64,000 bases of DNA from Bacteroidota bacterium (GTDB taxonomy: Bacteria; Bacteroidota; Bacteroidia; Bacteroidales; UBA4417): assembly GCA_013376995.1 (NCBI GenBank), contig JACAAZ010000009.1, forward strand, positions 1 through 64,000, in the 5' to 3' direction. Under the pieces are notes generated by a model that had not been told where the DNA came from, ran no database searches, and was given only the letters and a program-made list of their open reading frames with translations. Below, in pieces: positions 1-8,572 of the stretch (positions within the stretch are counted from its first letter, which is position 1; each line of letters begins with the position of its first letter). A program made the position numbers and the translations under genes.

Positions 1-16
1 GTTTGGCGACACACCT

Positions 17-57
17 GCACCGGAGTTTTCATGTTTCTCCGGTGCTTCTTTTTTTTT
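17..57 (+). terminator. Rho-independent terminator of a gene left of the window
   Basis: A perfect 9-bp stem (GCACCGGAG at 17-25 with CTCCGGTGC at 37-45) around an 11-nt loop is followed by a T-rich run at 46-57. It ends transcription of a plus-strand gene outside the window and insulates the kinase gene that follows. Confidence 0.9.
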
Positions 58-230
58 GTATTTCAATTAATTACTAATGACCTATTCAGCAATTAATAGT
101 AGAAGAAGTTTCCCTTTTTCATTAAGTGAATTCTCACAGAGCAATCACCTGAGATAAACCAGAAAGGCAACTCCTTATTTATCAGTGATTAGCATTCAAA
201 CGAAAGCAATCGGAACAAAAGACTCAAAAT

Positions 231-1655
231 ATGTCAGAAGTAACCAACTTTGCCAGGAAATATGCGCTAAAAGTGCTTCCGTTCCTTCTAATTATCATCT
301 TTGGAGCGCTTTATCTGAGGCATACATGGATCAGGATACAAAAAGAAACCTCGGAGAACATCCTCCAGGTTGCCAGGTCAATAGAGGCTGCTATTCCAAA
401 GGATAGTCTGAATACTCTGGAAGTGAACATCAATGACCTGAATAAACCGTATTATAAGTCATTGAAAAGAGCATTAAGAGAAGTGATCAAGGTTAATAAA
501 ATGGCCCGTTTTGCTTATCTCTACACTCAAAGAAATGGCAACATCTATTTTATTGTCGACTCTGAACCGGATACCTCCGCCGACTATTCTCCCCCGGGAC
601 AGGAGTTTTCGGAAGCTGATATTTCCGACTGGCAACCCTTGCTGAAAGGAGTTGAAAGCGTTTCTGCGCCACTAACTGACCGCTGGGGCACATGGGTATC
701 TGTCTTAATACCAATTACTGATAAATCAAACGGCAAACCCATTGCAGTATTCGGGATGGATTTTAATGCACAATCTTTCCAGCATATGGTATTGGTTGAA
801 GAAATGCGCTCCTGCTTCATCATCCTGTTAATGCTGGCGGTGCTCTTTTTCTTTGTCCGGGTCCGTGAAAACAATTCCAGGCTTAAGCAGGAGATAATTA
901 TCAGGAAAGAGGCCGAACTAACCATTCAACATCAGAATGAAGAACTGGTAGAACTCAATATTACCAAGGACAAGTTCTTTTCAATAATAGCCCATGACCT
1001 GAGAGGACCTTTTGCTGGCTTCCTGGGGTTGACGGAAATCCTGGCCCAGACATTGCATACCATGTCGTTGGAACAGATCCAGAAATTTGCCGTTAGCATG
1101 GAGAAGACATCCAAGAATCTTTACCGGCTCCTTGAGAACCTGTTGCAATGGTCCTTAATGCAGAGAAATGTCACAACTTTTGACCCCCAGTCATTTTTAT
1201 TACTGAACCAGGTCACTGAAGGCATCGCTCCTACGCTGGAACTTGCAGAAACAAAGGAAATTGAAATGATTGTCAATGTTCCGGCAGGTCAGAAGGTGTC
1301 AGTGGACCTTCATATGTTCAATACAATTATCAGGAACCTTGTATCCAATGCTATTAAGTTCACGCCTAAAGGTGGCAAGATCAGTATTTCATCTGCCGTT
1401 AAGGAAGATTCTTTTATTGAAATTGCCGTTAAGGATACAGGAATTGGGATGCCAAAAGAGATGGTTGATAACTTATTCAGGCTTGATGTTGTTACCAGCC
1501 GGAAAGGAACTGAAGGAGAGCCCAGCACCGGATTAGGATTAATCCTGGTTAAAGATTTTGTGGAAAAGCACAAAGGGCATCTGAGAGTTGAAAGTTCCGA
1601 AGGAGCGGGTAGTACTTTCTATTTCACAATTCCTTCGGTACTTACAATTGAATAA
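231..1655 (+). CDS. Membrane-bound sensor histidine kinase
   Basis: This is a 474-residue two-component sensor kinase. A first membrane segment (about residues 14-29) and a second (about 195-211) flank an extracytoplasmic sensor region of about 165 residues. A short coiled linker leads to a HisKA domain with phospho-acceptor H255 in AHDLRGP. The ATPase domain shows the N box (N373 in NLVSNAIKF), G1 box (D402-G406, DTGIG) and G2 box (G434-L437, GLGL). No response regulator is adjacent; the next gene is a methyltransferase, so the kinase is an orphan here. The receiver-Hpt protein at 5309 is the nearest possible partner, but nothing in the sequence links them. The signal sensed is unknown. Confidence 0.93.
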   Translation: MSEVTNFARKYALKVLPFLLIIIFGALYLRHTWIRIQKETSENILQVARSIEAAIPKDSLNTLEVNINDLNKPYYKSLKRALREVIKVNKMARFAYLYTQRNGNIYFIVDSEPDTSADYSPPGQEFSEADISDWQPLLKGVESVSAPLTDRWGTWVSVLIPITDKSNGKPIAVFGMDFNAQSFQHMVLVEEMRSCFIILLMLAVLFFFVRVRENNSRLKQEIIIRKEAELTIQHQNEELVELNITKDKFFSIIAHDLRGPFAGFLGLTEILAQTLHTMSLEQIQKFAVSMEKTSKNLYRLLENLLQWSLMQRNVTTFDPQSFLLLNQVTEGIAPTLELAETKEIEMIVNVPAGQKVSVDLHMFNTIIRNLVSNAIKFTPKGGKISISSAVKEDSFIEIAVKDTGIGMPKEMVDNLFRLDVVTSRKGTEGEPSTGLGLILVKDFVEKHKGHLRVESSEGAGSTFYFTIPSVLTIE

Positions 1656-1708
1656 AGGTAACACTCTGAATTACAATAATAGATATATAATCAATAAATA
1701 AAGCAAAA

Positions 1709-2488
1709 ATGGAATTCATCAATTACACCCTCTATAATAAAGCAGAGGATATCAAAAGGTTAAAATTCATTATCGACAATCTTCCGGTAAGGGATAAGAA
1801 ACAGCTTAACATCCTTGAAATCGGATGTGGTGAAGGTAATATTTGCTACCAGATGGCACGATACGGCCATAAAGTAACGGGGATTGATATCAGTGATGCC
1901 ACTATAAAATCGGCTACCCAGAAGTTTGGTGACACACCTGGTCTTACCTTCAGAGTTGAAGATGCCGAGCAGCTAAAAATGGCAGCAAATGACAAATACG
2001 ATGTTATTGTTTGCAGCGAGATTTTGGAACATCTGTATGAACCGGCCAAATTGGTTGCCAATTTTGAAAACCTGCTGCATCCCGAAGGAATAGCAATTGT
2101 AACAGTTCCCAATGGATTTGGGCCAAGGGAAGTTCTTATTACCAAGCCTGTACAGCGATTAAAACATGGAGACGGGTCTTTTTCAAAATTTGTAAAAAAA
2201 TTCAAGGCCTCTCTTGGATACCGGGGAGATACAGACCAGTCGTCGGCAGACGAGCTGTCACACATACAGTTCTTCTCAATGAAGCAATTAACAAGGCTTG
2301 CTGAAACTTCAGGCTTCCAAATAATCAAGAAGAAATCAGGCAACTTTGTTGAGAATGTCTTTCCTTTTTCAATGTTGTCGAGGCGTTTGTTCTTTATTCA
2401 GAAACTGGATTGTATGGTAGCGGATGTTTTACCCCTGAACTTTACAAGCCAGTATTACTCTGTCTGGAAAAGGACAGACCAGAGGTGA
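1709..2488 (+). CDS. Class I SAM-dependent methyltransferase
   Basis: This 259-residue soluble protein has the seven-strand methyltransferase core. Motif I, ILEIGCGEGN (residues 35-44), is the SAM-binding glycine loop. It is followed by an acidic strand end (GIDIS) and by VIVCSEILEHL, typical of UbiG- and methyltransferase-11-type enzymes. Family membership is clear but the substrate is not: such enzymes methylate quinones, lipids, sugars or small metabolites. It lies 53 bp after the kinase on the same strand and may be co-transcribed. The C-terminal 90 residues lack further motifs I recognise. Confidence 0.88.
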   Translation: MEFINYTLYNKAEDIKRLKFIIDNLPVRDKKQLNILEIGCGEGNICYQMARYGHKVTGIDISDATIKSATQKFGDTPGLTFRVEDAEQLKMAANDKYDVIVCSEILEHLYEPAKLVANFENLLHPEGIAIVTVPNGFGPREVLITKPVQRLKHGDGSFSKFVKKFKASLGYRGDTDQSSADELSHIQFFSMKQLTRLAETSGFQIIKKKSGNFVENVFPFSMLSRRLFFIQKLDCMVADVLPLNFTSQYYSVWKRTDQR

Positions 2489-2824
2489 ATTTAAAAATGG
2501 AGGTGATCCGGAAGTTTTTGATCAACTTATTACCGATTCTCACTTTGCGAAATCGAAATAGCTACGTGCTAATTTCTTTACACATTGTAAAATAATTATC
2601 CTTACCCAGGTCAGAATAGCAAACCGTTTATTACCCATCAAAAAAAAAAGAAATTTTTTACTAAGATGTATATATCTGTTTATGTGCTACTTAACGAGCA
2701 TTTATTCTTTCCAAACAACCAGAAAGATAAACTTTTTTTGAGTTTGGCACGGTTCTGTTATTAGTATTGGCACAACACTGAAAAACTAATAACAACTAAC
2801 AATAACTCAAAAAACTTTACAACA
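2489..2824. other. Intergenic region, AT-rich, with a tentative promoter
   Basis: This 336-bp gap has no credible gene. It contains a poly-A/poly-T dyad near 2640-2660. Near its right end a possible promoter has TTTG at 2737-2740 and TAGTATTG at 2762-2769, one mismatch from the Bacteroidota -7 consensus TAnnTTTG. It would drive the DUF4402 gene with a leader of about 50 nt. Confidence 0.4.
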
Positions 2825-3337
2825 ATGAAAAACATGAAATCAGTACTCGTCCTCGCTATCATCGTTCTCGGATTTGCTGCCAGCTCATTTGCACAGGTAA
2901 CCGCAACCGCTTCCACCACCGCCACCATCATCACCCCGATCGCAATTACAAAAGATGTTGATATGAATTTCGGCCACATAGCTGTCAGCCCGACACTTGG
3001 TGGTACCGTAGTTCTCCCCACAGCAGGTGCCCGCACTCTCACAGGTGGTGTTACCCTGCCAGTTGTTACCGGAACCGTTACCCCTGCTTCCTTCACAGTA
3101 ACCGGAGAAGGCAACAGTACATATTCGATCACCCTTCCAAGTTCTGCAATACTGCTTTCATGTGCTGCAGGCACCATGACAGTAGAAAACTTTGTAAGCA
3201 CACCTTCGAACACAGGTGCTTTGAACAGCGGAACCCAGGAGATCAAGGTAGGAGCTACCCTGAACGTAGGCGCAGCCCAACCAGCAGGAACTTATACAAA
3301 TGCTTCCGGCCTTTTCGTAACCGTGAACTACAACTAA
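2825..3337 (+). CDS. Secreted DUF4402-family protein
   Basis: This is a 170-residue exported protein. A signal peptide ends at about residue 23 (SSFA before Q24). The mature part is rich in Ala, Thr, Val and Gly and has the features of DUF4402, including TATIITPIAITK near the mature N terminus, an N-F-G motif (MNFGHI) and strand-rich segments ending in LFVTVNYN. DUF4402 proteins are secreted or surface proteins of Bacteroidota and Proteobacteria with no settled function and may be fimbria- or matrix-like. The codons are unusually C-ending and the gene has its own strong terminator, which suggests high expression as a single-gene unit. Confidence 0.85.
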   Translation: MKNMKSVLVLAIIVLGFAASSFAQVTATASTTATIITPIAITKDVDMNFGHIAVSPTLGGTVVLPTAGARTLTGGVTLPVVTGTVTPASFTVTGEGNSTYSITLPSSAILLSCAAGTMTVENFVSTPSNTGALNSGTQEIKVGATLNVGAAQPAGTYTNASGLFVTVNYN

Positions 3338-3357
3338 AAAATATAAGCTGATGGAGG

Positions 3358-3387
3358 AACGCTGCCCCGTGGGGCAGCGTTTTTTTT
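3358..3387 (+). terminator. Strong Rho-independent terminator after the DUF4402 gene
   Basis: An 11-bp GC-rich perfect stem (AACGCTGCCCC at 3358-3368 with its complement at 3371-3381) is followed by T residues to 3387. It starts 20 bp after the stop codon. Confidence 0.95.
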
Positions 3388-3392
3388 ATTGC

Positions 3393-3414
3393 CGGGGTGA
3401 CTCTAGTCACCCCG
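3393..3414. repeat. Second perfect hairpin directly after the terminator
   Basis: A 22-bp inverted repeat has arms CGGGGTGACT (3393-3402) and AGTCACCCCG (3405-3414) with a 2-nt loop. It has no T-run, so it is not a second terminator. It could be a 3'-end stabiliser, a REP-like element or a protein site. Confidence 0.7.
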
Positions 3415-3500
3415 ACAATAGTAAAATCCGGAAATAAACAAGATGTGTTGAACCAACCCGCAATAATTCTGTTTAACATTTATAATATATCCTTAATCAA

Positions 3501-4175
3501 ATGTCAGCAATCGAAACAAAACCACTCATTCAGCTCAGGTCCACTGCGGTACTTTCCAATATTGAAATAGCACCATCAGTATTTATACTTTCCTTTCAAA
3601 GAGATTTTACCTTCAGGGCAGGACAGGTTCTTGGCTTGGGCCTTTCTGCCAATGATGACCCCAGGTTATATAGCATTGCCAGTGGCGAAAATGATGATAT
3701 AATCCAGATTCTTTACAATATCAAACCAGGTGGTCAGTTGACCCCGAATCTTGCCCATCTTACTACAGGTTCAAAATTATGGCTTACCCCACCCTTTGGA
3801 AACTACGAAGGAAGCGAAGAACCAGCCTGGTGGATAGCTGCCGGGACTGGAATAGCACCCTTTATGAGTATGTTCAGATCCGGGATTGGAAATAATAAAA
3901 TCCTTATTCACGGAAGCCGGACACTGGATTCCTTCTATTATAGCAATGAATTAAGCCCTGCAATGGGAGAACGTTATGTGAAGTGTTGTTCAGGCCAGGA
4001 TGGTGAGGATGTTTTTCATGGCAGGGTCACCAATTACCTTGAACAAGCTGAAGATTTGCCTTCCGGTCAAAAATACTACCTTTGCGGAAGTGCTGAAATG
4101 GTGGTTGAATGCAGGGAAATCTTACTGCGTAAAGGTGTATCCTACAACAACATCGTTGCAGAAATTTATTTCTGA
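3501..4175 (+). CDS. Ferredoxin/flavodoxin-NADP reductase-like FAD oxidoreductase
   Basis: This 224-residue cytosolic flavoprotein belongs to the ferredoxin-NADP reductase superfamily. The FAD motif RLYSIAS is at residues 55-61 and the nucleotide-binding motif GTGIAPF at 115-121. A CGSAEMV segment near residue 195 matches the C-terminal NADP-site region, and the chain ends AEIYF with a terminal aromatic, as in Fpr-type enzymes. It should move electrons between NAD(P)H and a small carrier. It is followed after 11 bp by rlmN, whose radical SAM enzyme needs reduced flavodoxin or ferredoxin, so a functional link is plausible but inferred. Confidence 0.87.
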   Translation: MSAIETKPLIQLRSTAVLSNIEIAPSVFILSFQRDFTFRAGQVLGLGLSANDDPRLYSIASGENDDIIQILYNIKPGGQLTPNLAHLTTGSKLWLTPPFGNYEGSEEPAWWIAAGTGIAPFMSMFRSGIGNNKILIHGSRTLDSFYYSNELSPAMGERYVKCCSGQDGEDVFHGRVTNYLEQAEDLPSGQKYYLCGSAEMVVECREILLRKGVSYNNIVAEIYF

Positions 4176-4186
4176 CAAATACATAG

Positions 4187-5248
4187 ATGGATCCTTCCGG
4201 GATTGTAAAGACCCCCTTACTGGGAAAAACCCTTTCTGAACTAAAGGAACTGGTCAAAAACATGGACCTGCCGGCTTTTACTGCAGGGCAGTTAGCCTAT
4301 TGGTTGTACAAAACAAATATTCAATCTTTTGATGAGATGACCAATCTTTCCAAAAAGGTTCGGTTACTCTTTGAAGAACAATATGTAATTGGTTCAATTG
4401 AAAGTGTTAAAGTCCAGGTATCCGGTGACGGAACAAAAAAATACCTCTACCCTACCCGGGATTCCAAATTCGTAGAATCAGCCTATATCCCTGATGAAAG
4501 AAGAAATACCCTCTGTGTTTCCACACAGGTAGGCTGCAAAATGGGCTGCCTCTTTTGCATGACCGGTAAGCAGGGCTTCCAGGCAAACCTTTGTGCCGGC
4601 GAAATAGTAAATCAACTCAGGTCACTGCCCGAAAGAAACACCATTACAAATATAGTCTTCATGGGAATGGGTGAGCCTTTTGACAATCTTGATGCTGTAA
4701 TGCAGGCGCAGGAGATCCTGACATCAGAATATGGATTTGCCCTTTCTGTGCGGAAAGTAACGGTATCAACCATTGGGCTGGTTCCGGCAATGAAAGTCTT
4801 TCTTGAAAAGAGCAAGTGCAACCTTGCAGTAAGTCTCCATACTCCATTTGATGAGGAAAGGAGGAAATTGATGCCTATCCAGCATGTTTACCCTATCAAG
4901 GAGGTAATCAATACGATTAACCAGTTTGACCTTGGCAAATATCGGCGGGTATCAATGGAATATATTGTTTTTAGCGGGCTGAACGACACATCATCCCATG
5001 TTAAAGAACTGGCAAGGCTTTTGAATAAAACCCGTTGCCGGATCAATCTCATCCGTTTCCATCCAGTACCGGGTGTCCCTCTGCCAGGTACTGATGAAGA
5101 AAAGTTACTTTTGTTTCAGCGGGCATTGAATGATAAAGGAATCATAACCACCATCCGGGCTTCAAGGGGTCTTGATATCGATGCTGCCTGCGGATTGTTA
5201 TCGACCAAAGAATTATTGAAACACAGGATGCCGAATTATAATCAGTGA
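4187..5248 (+). CDS. rlmN: Dual-specificity RNA methyltransferase RlmN
   Basis: This 353-residue radical SAM enzyme methylates C2 of A2503 in 23S rRNA and A37 in some tRNAs. The [4Fe-4S]-binding CxxxCxxC motif is C117, C121, C124 (CKMGCLFC). GMGEP-type residues follow at MGMGEPFDN. The catalytic C-terminal cysteine is C335 in AACGLLS, and the Cys of the methyl-carrying loop is C118-like in the family. Length and motif order are normal. The gene lies 11 bp after a ferredoxin-NADP reductase-like gene, which could supply electrons to the cluster. Confidence 0.96.
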   Translation: MDPSGIVKTPLLGKTLSELKELVKNMDLPAFTAGQLAYWLYKTNIQSFDEMTNLSKKVRLLFEEQYVIGSIESVKVQVSGDGTKKYLYPTRDSKFVESAYIPDERRNTLCVSTQVGCKMGCLFCMTGKQGFQANLCAGEIVNQLRSLPERNTITNIVFMGMGEPFDNLDAVMQAQEILTSEYGFALSVRKVTVSTIGLVPAMKVFLEKSKCNLAVSLHTPFDEERRKLMPIQHVYPIKEVINTINQFDLGKYRRVSMEYIVFSGLNDTSSHVKELARLLNKTRCRINLIRFHPVPGVPLPGTDEEKLLLFQRALNDKGIITTIRASRGLDIDAACGLLSTKELLKHRMPNYNQ

Positions 5249-5272
5249 TACACATCGATAGACATTTCGCCC

Positions 5273-5280
5273 TATCTTTG
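5273..5280 (+). promoter_or_regulatory. -7 promoter element TATCTTTG before the receiver-Hpt gene
   Basis: This is a perfect match to the Bacteroidota -7 consensus TAnnTTTG. It lies 28 bp before the ATG and after the rlmN stop. No clear -33 TTG is visible. Confidence 0.7.
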
Positions 5281-5308
5281 TTTTTCCATCGACAAAGCTA
5301 ACCAGGGA

Positions 5309-6082
5309 ATGTTATTAAATAACAGAGTATTACTTGTTGAAGATAGTGATTCGGATCGTTTCCTTTTTTCCAGGTATTTGAATCAGCTTGGATATGAATG
5401 TGATTGTTTTGAGAATGGAAAAGAATTGATTGATAAGATTGATGAGTACCCTTCTTCACTTGTATTGCTTGATATTGAATTACCGGTGATGAATGGAATT
5501 GAAACTGCACTTCATGTCCGCAAACATTGTGATCATAGTGAAAGAAGGTTCATCCTCATTGGACTGACAAGTCATGACGACCCTGAAATGCTGGATGAAA
5601 TTGCCTCTTCCGGATTTGACAACTGCCTGCATAAGCCTATCAGAAGGCGAGAACTGGAAATTAAGTTAAAGCAATACATCAAACTGAATATGAATCAACT
5701 CCATAATAACGAGGACTCTGCTTCCAAAAAAAATGAAAAAGGGCGGGTTTATTCTCTTGACATGTTTGAAGCGGACGATCCTGAATTCCTTCAATCTATC
5801 ATTGGGATGTTTGTAGCAAGCACACCAGTGGCCATTGTTGCCATGCAAGCGGCATTTGATGAAAAAAACTGGGAACTTCTGCGGATGCATGCCCATAAGT
5901 TAAAACCCCATTTTAACTATTTTATGATTGCTGAGGGTGCAGCTGCTCTGCAGGAACTGGAAGAATATGCCCGTCATGTGAAGGAATTGGATAAGATACC
6001 AGGATTGCTCCACACTATTGACAGGATTGGAAAGCTGGTGTTAGAGCAAATAAAAGAAGATTACCCTTCCATTTCTGAATAG
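5309..6082 (+). CDS. Receiver-Hpt phosphorelay protein
   Basis: This is a 257-residue two-domain phosphorelay protein. Residues 5-124 form a CheY-like receiver with the acidic pair E11-D12, phospho-acceptor D55, T87 and K109. Residues about 150-250 form a histidine phosphotransfer bundle with the motif AHKLKP; H196 is the probable phospho-acceptor. There is no DNA-binding output domain. In the usual Hpt motif the residue two after the second Lys is Gly; here the segment is LKPHFNYF, a common variant. It should relay phosphate between a hybrid kinase and another receiver, but no partner is adjacent. The MATE gene follows 44 bp downstream. Confidence 0.9.
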   Translation: MLLNNRVLLVEDSDSDRFLFSRYLNQLGYECDCFENGKELIDKIDEYPSSLVLLDIELPVMNGIETALHVRKHCDHSERRFILIGLTSHDDPEMLDEIASSGFDNCLHKPIRRRELEIKLKQYIKLNMNQLHNNEDSASKKNEKGRVYSLDMFEADDPEFLQSIIGMFVASTPVAIVAMQAAFDEKNWELLRMHAHKLKPHFNYFMIAEGAAALQELEEYARHVKELDKIPGLLHTIDRIGKLVLEQIKEDYPSISE

Positions 6083-6126
6083 ACCAAATACTCCCTTTCA
6101 GAAAGCTTGTACAACCCAGTAATTTT

Positions 6127-7485
6127 ATGAAGGACCTTACCGTAGGAAATAGCAGCCGGCTGATATTCCTTTTTGCTGTTCCGATGCTTATTGGCAACGT
6201 CTTTCAGCAATTCTACAACATTGCTGACAGCATCATCGTCGGGAAATTTATCGGTAAGGAAGCGCTTGCTGCTGTAGGGGCCTCATTCCCCCTGATCTTC
6301 ATGCTTATTTCCTTTGTTATCGGGGTTGCCATGGGCAGCACTGTAATCATTGCACAGTATTTTGGGGCAAAAGACATGCGCAATGTGAAGCGTGCCATGG
6401 ACACACTTTATATCTTTATGTTCTTTGCATCGCTGCTGATCACTCTTATCGGGATTGTATTCAGTAAACTAATTTTCAAACTGATAAACCTGCCTCCTGA
6501 TATTTTACCCCTGGCAGTCACCTATTTCAATGTGTATGTAGCAGGAAGCATTTTCTTTTTTGGCTTTAACGGGACAAGCGCTATTCTCAGAGGCCTGGGA
6601 GATTCCAAGACGCCTTTGTACTTCCTGATCATCTCAACTGTCACCAATATCATCCTTGCAATACTCTTCGTTGCTGTTTTCAAATGGGGTGTTACAGGAG
6701 CAGCCCTTGCCACCGTTATCTCACAGGGAGGAGCATTCATTACGGCTGTGATTTACCTGAATCAATATCACGAAGTTGTAAAGTTCTCCCTGAAGAATAT
6801 GGAATTTGACTGGGGAATCTTTAAAAAGAGCCTGCAAATAGGGCTCCCTTCCGGATTCCAGCAAACATTTGTTGCCCTGGGTATGCTGGCTGTCATGAGG
6901 ATAGTTAACGATTTTGGAACAAATGTGATAGCCGCTTACAGTGTTGCCGGCAGAATTGATTCGCTTGCCGGAATGCCTGCAATGAATTTTGGGGTAGCAC
7001 TTTCAACTTTTGTCGGGCAAAACCTTGGAGCCCGAAAGGTTGAAAGGGTTAAAGCAGGATTTCGCTCTACACTTTATATGTCATCAGCCCTGGCCTTATT
7101 CACCACACTGGTTGTTGTGATATTCCCAAGGTCATTGATGAGCCTTTTTACTACAGATCCTGCAGTAATCGAAATCGCTTCGCATTACCTGGTAATTGTA
7201 GGAACATTCTATGTTTTTTTCTCTACGATGTTTGTTGTTGGCGGAGTGATGCGTGGTGCCGGCGACACACTTATACCTATGTTCATTACCCTGTTCTCGC
7301 TTTGGATCATACGAATACCCATGGCCTGGATATTTTCCAAGCATTTCGGGTACCAGGGCATCTGGTGGTCCATCCCGGTGGCATGGTTTACAGGAATGTG
7401 CCTTTCATACCTGTATTACCTTAAAGGGAACTGGAAGAAAAAAGTTATCATACGGCCGGTTCCAGTAGCAGAAGAGACTGAATAG
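6127..7485 (+). CDS. MATE-family multidrug/cation antiporter
   Basis: This 452-residue inner-membrane protein has about twelve hydrophobic segments. The N-terminal region reads FAVPMLIGNVFQQFYNIADSI, the hallmark of MATE exporters, and a related second half begins near residue 236 (QIGLPSGFQQTFVALG). It should exchange organic cations or drugs for Na+ or H+. It has no promoter-like -7 box directly upstream and may be co-transcribed with the receiver-Hpt gene. It converges with the YD-repeat gene. The substrate cannot be read from sequence. Confidence 0.93.
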   Translation: MKDLTVGNSSRLIFLFAVPMLIGNVFQQFYNIADSIIVGKFIGKEALAAVGASFPLIFMLISFVIGVAMGSTVIIAQYFGAKDMRNVKRAMDTLYIFMFFASLLITLIGIVFSKLIFKLINLPPDILPLAVTYFNVYVAGSIFFFGFNGTSAILRGLGDSKTPLYFLIISTVTNIILAILFVAVFKWGVTGAALATVISQGGAFITAVIYLNQYHEVVKFSLKNMEFDWGIFKKSLQIGLPSGFQQTFVALGMLAVMRIVNDFGTNVIAAYSVAGRIDSLAGMPAMNFGVALSTFVGQNLGARKVERVKAGFRSTLYMSSALALFTTLVVVIFPRSLMSLFTTDPAVIEIASHYLVIVGTFYVFFSTMFVVGGVMRGAGDTLIPMFITLFSLWIIRIPMAWIFSKHFGYQGIWWSIPVAWFTGMCLSYLYYLKGNWKKKVIIRPVPVAEETE

Positions 7486-7529
7486 CTTAACTTCTTCCTC
7501 AAGTAAACGGTGATTCTGTAACTGGCCGA

Positions 7530-8426
7530 TCAGGAAAAATATTCACTTTCGAAACGGATCCTGTAATCCTGGGGTGGTATCTGGCCACGGCCTTCAATAT
7601 GGACGGTAGTAGTAATTTGCTGCCCGTTTACATCATAGGTCCTTTCAATACAACTGATGGGATCGCCGGTATCAGAAACAGTATCCTGGAGAATGATATT
7701 ACCCTGGGCATCGTACTCAAGGGTCATCACTTCTATGCCGGTAACAGTTTCTTCCTTTATGAGAACTGACCTTCCATCAGCATCACGCTCATAGGTTATC
7801 CTGCCGATCAGCTCTTCCTGTTCGTTGTATTTTCTCGTTACTGAACGGAATCCTTTATCATCATATTCATGAAGTAACTCAAAATACTCATCGTGGCTCC
7901 TGAGCAATTCCATGACAACATTTCCAGCCTCATCATATTCAACTTTCTTTTCGGAAACAATATCTCCATCAGGATCCGTTTCAATTTCTGAAACCGGCCG
8001 TGACACCAGGTATTCGTATTTTACTTTGTTTCCCTTTTCGCCATCTTCTCCTGTTGTTTCCCTGAATTGAAGTATCCCCTCTTCATCGTATTGGTAAATG
8101 GTTTCATCATAGGAACCATCCATATAATGATTTTGCTCTTTCCACAACTTGCCGGATTCATTGTACTCCATAGTCCGATGTTCAGAAACAAAATCATCTT
8201 CCTCAATAAGCAATTCTTCAACCAGGTTGCCCTCAGGGCTATACCGATAGCTTGACTTGTGCTCAATTGATCCGTCTGACAGATAGGTAATTTCCATCAG
8301 CAAATGCCCGGCATCATCGTATTCAGAATACTGGTATTGGTATTCATGTTCCCTGATTTCCTGATCTTCCAGTCCATTGACATGGATAGCCCTGAATGAA
8401 GTTGTACTTTTCAATTTTAAGGTCAT
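7530..8426 (-). CDS. Acidic YD-repeat (RHS-like) protein without signal peptide
   Basis: This 298-residue, very acidic protein is built almost entirely of imperfect repeats of about 20-22 residues with the pattern Y-[DE]-x-x-G-x-[LV]-x-x-E. Examples are YDDAGHLLME, YDEEGILQF, YDEAGNVVME and YDAQGNIILQ. This is the YD/RHS-type beta-hairpin repeat. No signal peptide, membrane segment, Rhs core protease motif or toxin tail is seen, so it is not a polymorphic toxin in the usual sense. A cytosolic beta-strand scaffold is the simplest reading; function unknown. It stands alone and converges with the MATE gene. Confidence 0.8.
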   Translation of the reverse strand: MTLKLKSTTSFRAIHVNGLEDQEIREHEYQYQYSEYDDAGHLLMEITYLSDGSIEHKSSYRYSPEGNLVEELLIEEDDFVSEHRTMEYNESGKLWKEQNHYMDGSYDETIYQYDEEGILQFRETTGEDGEKGNKVKYEYLVSRPVSEIETDPDGDIVSEKKVEYDEAGNVVMELLRSHDEYFELLHEYDDKGFRSVTRKYNEQEELIGRITYERDADGRSVLIKEETVTGIEVMTLEYDAQGNIILQDTVSDTGDPISCIERTYDVNGQQITTTVHIEGRGQIPPQDYRIRFESEYFS

Positions 8427-8448
8427 AGCTAGCCGGTTTTCGTTGCCG

Positions 8449-8456
8449 CAAAACTA
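8449..8456 (-). promoter_or_regulatory. -7 promoter element (TAGTTTTG on the minus strand) for the YD-repeat gene
   Basis: The minus strand carries a perfect TAnnTTTG box 22 bp before the ATG at 8426. Confidence 0.65.
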
Positions 8457-8572
8457 TCAAAAACCCCGTAACAAATAATGAAGATGATGCTTAATTAAAA
8501 AAGTATGAGTTTTGGGCAATAAATTTTACTTTCGCAAGTATCATATACATCCTATTCAAAATTACATTCATT

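Noticed and set aside
231-6082. Phosphorelay operon linking the first kinase to the receiver-Hpt protein
   Set aside because: Five unrelated genes and at least one strong terminator lie between them; there is no sequence evidence for a link.
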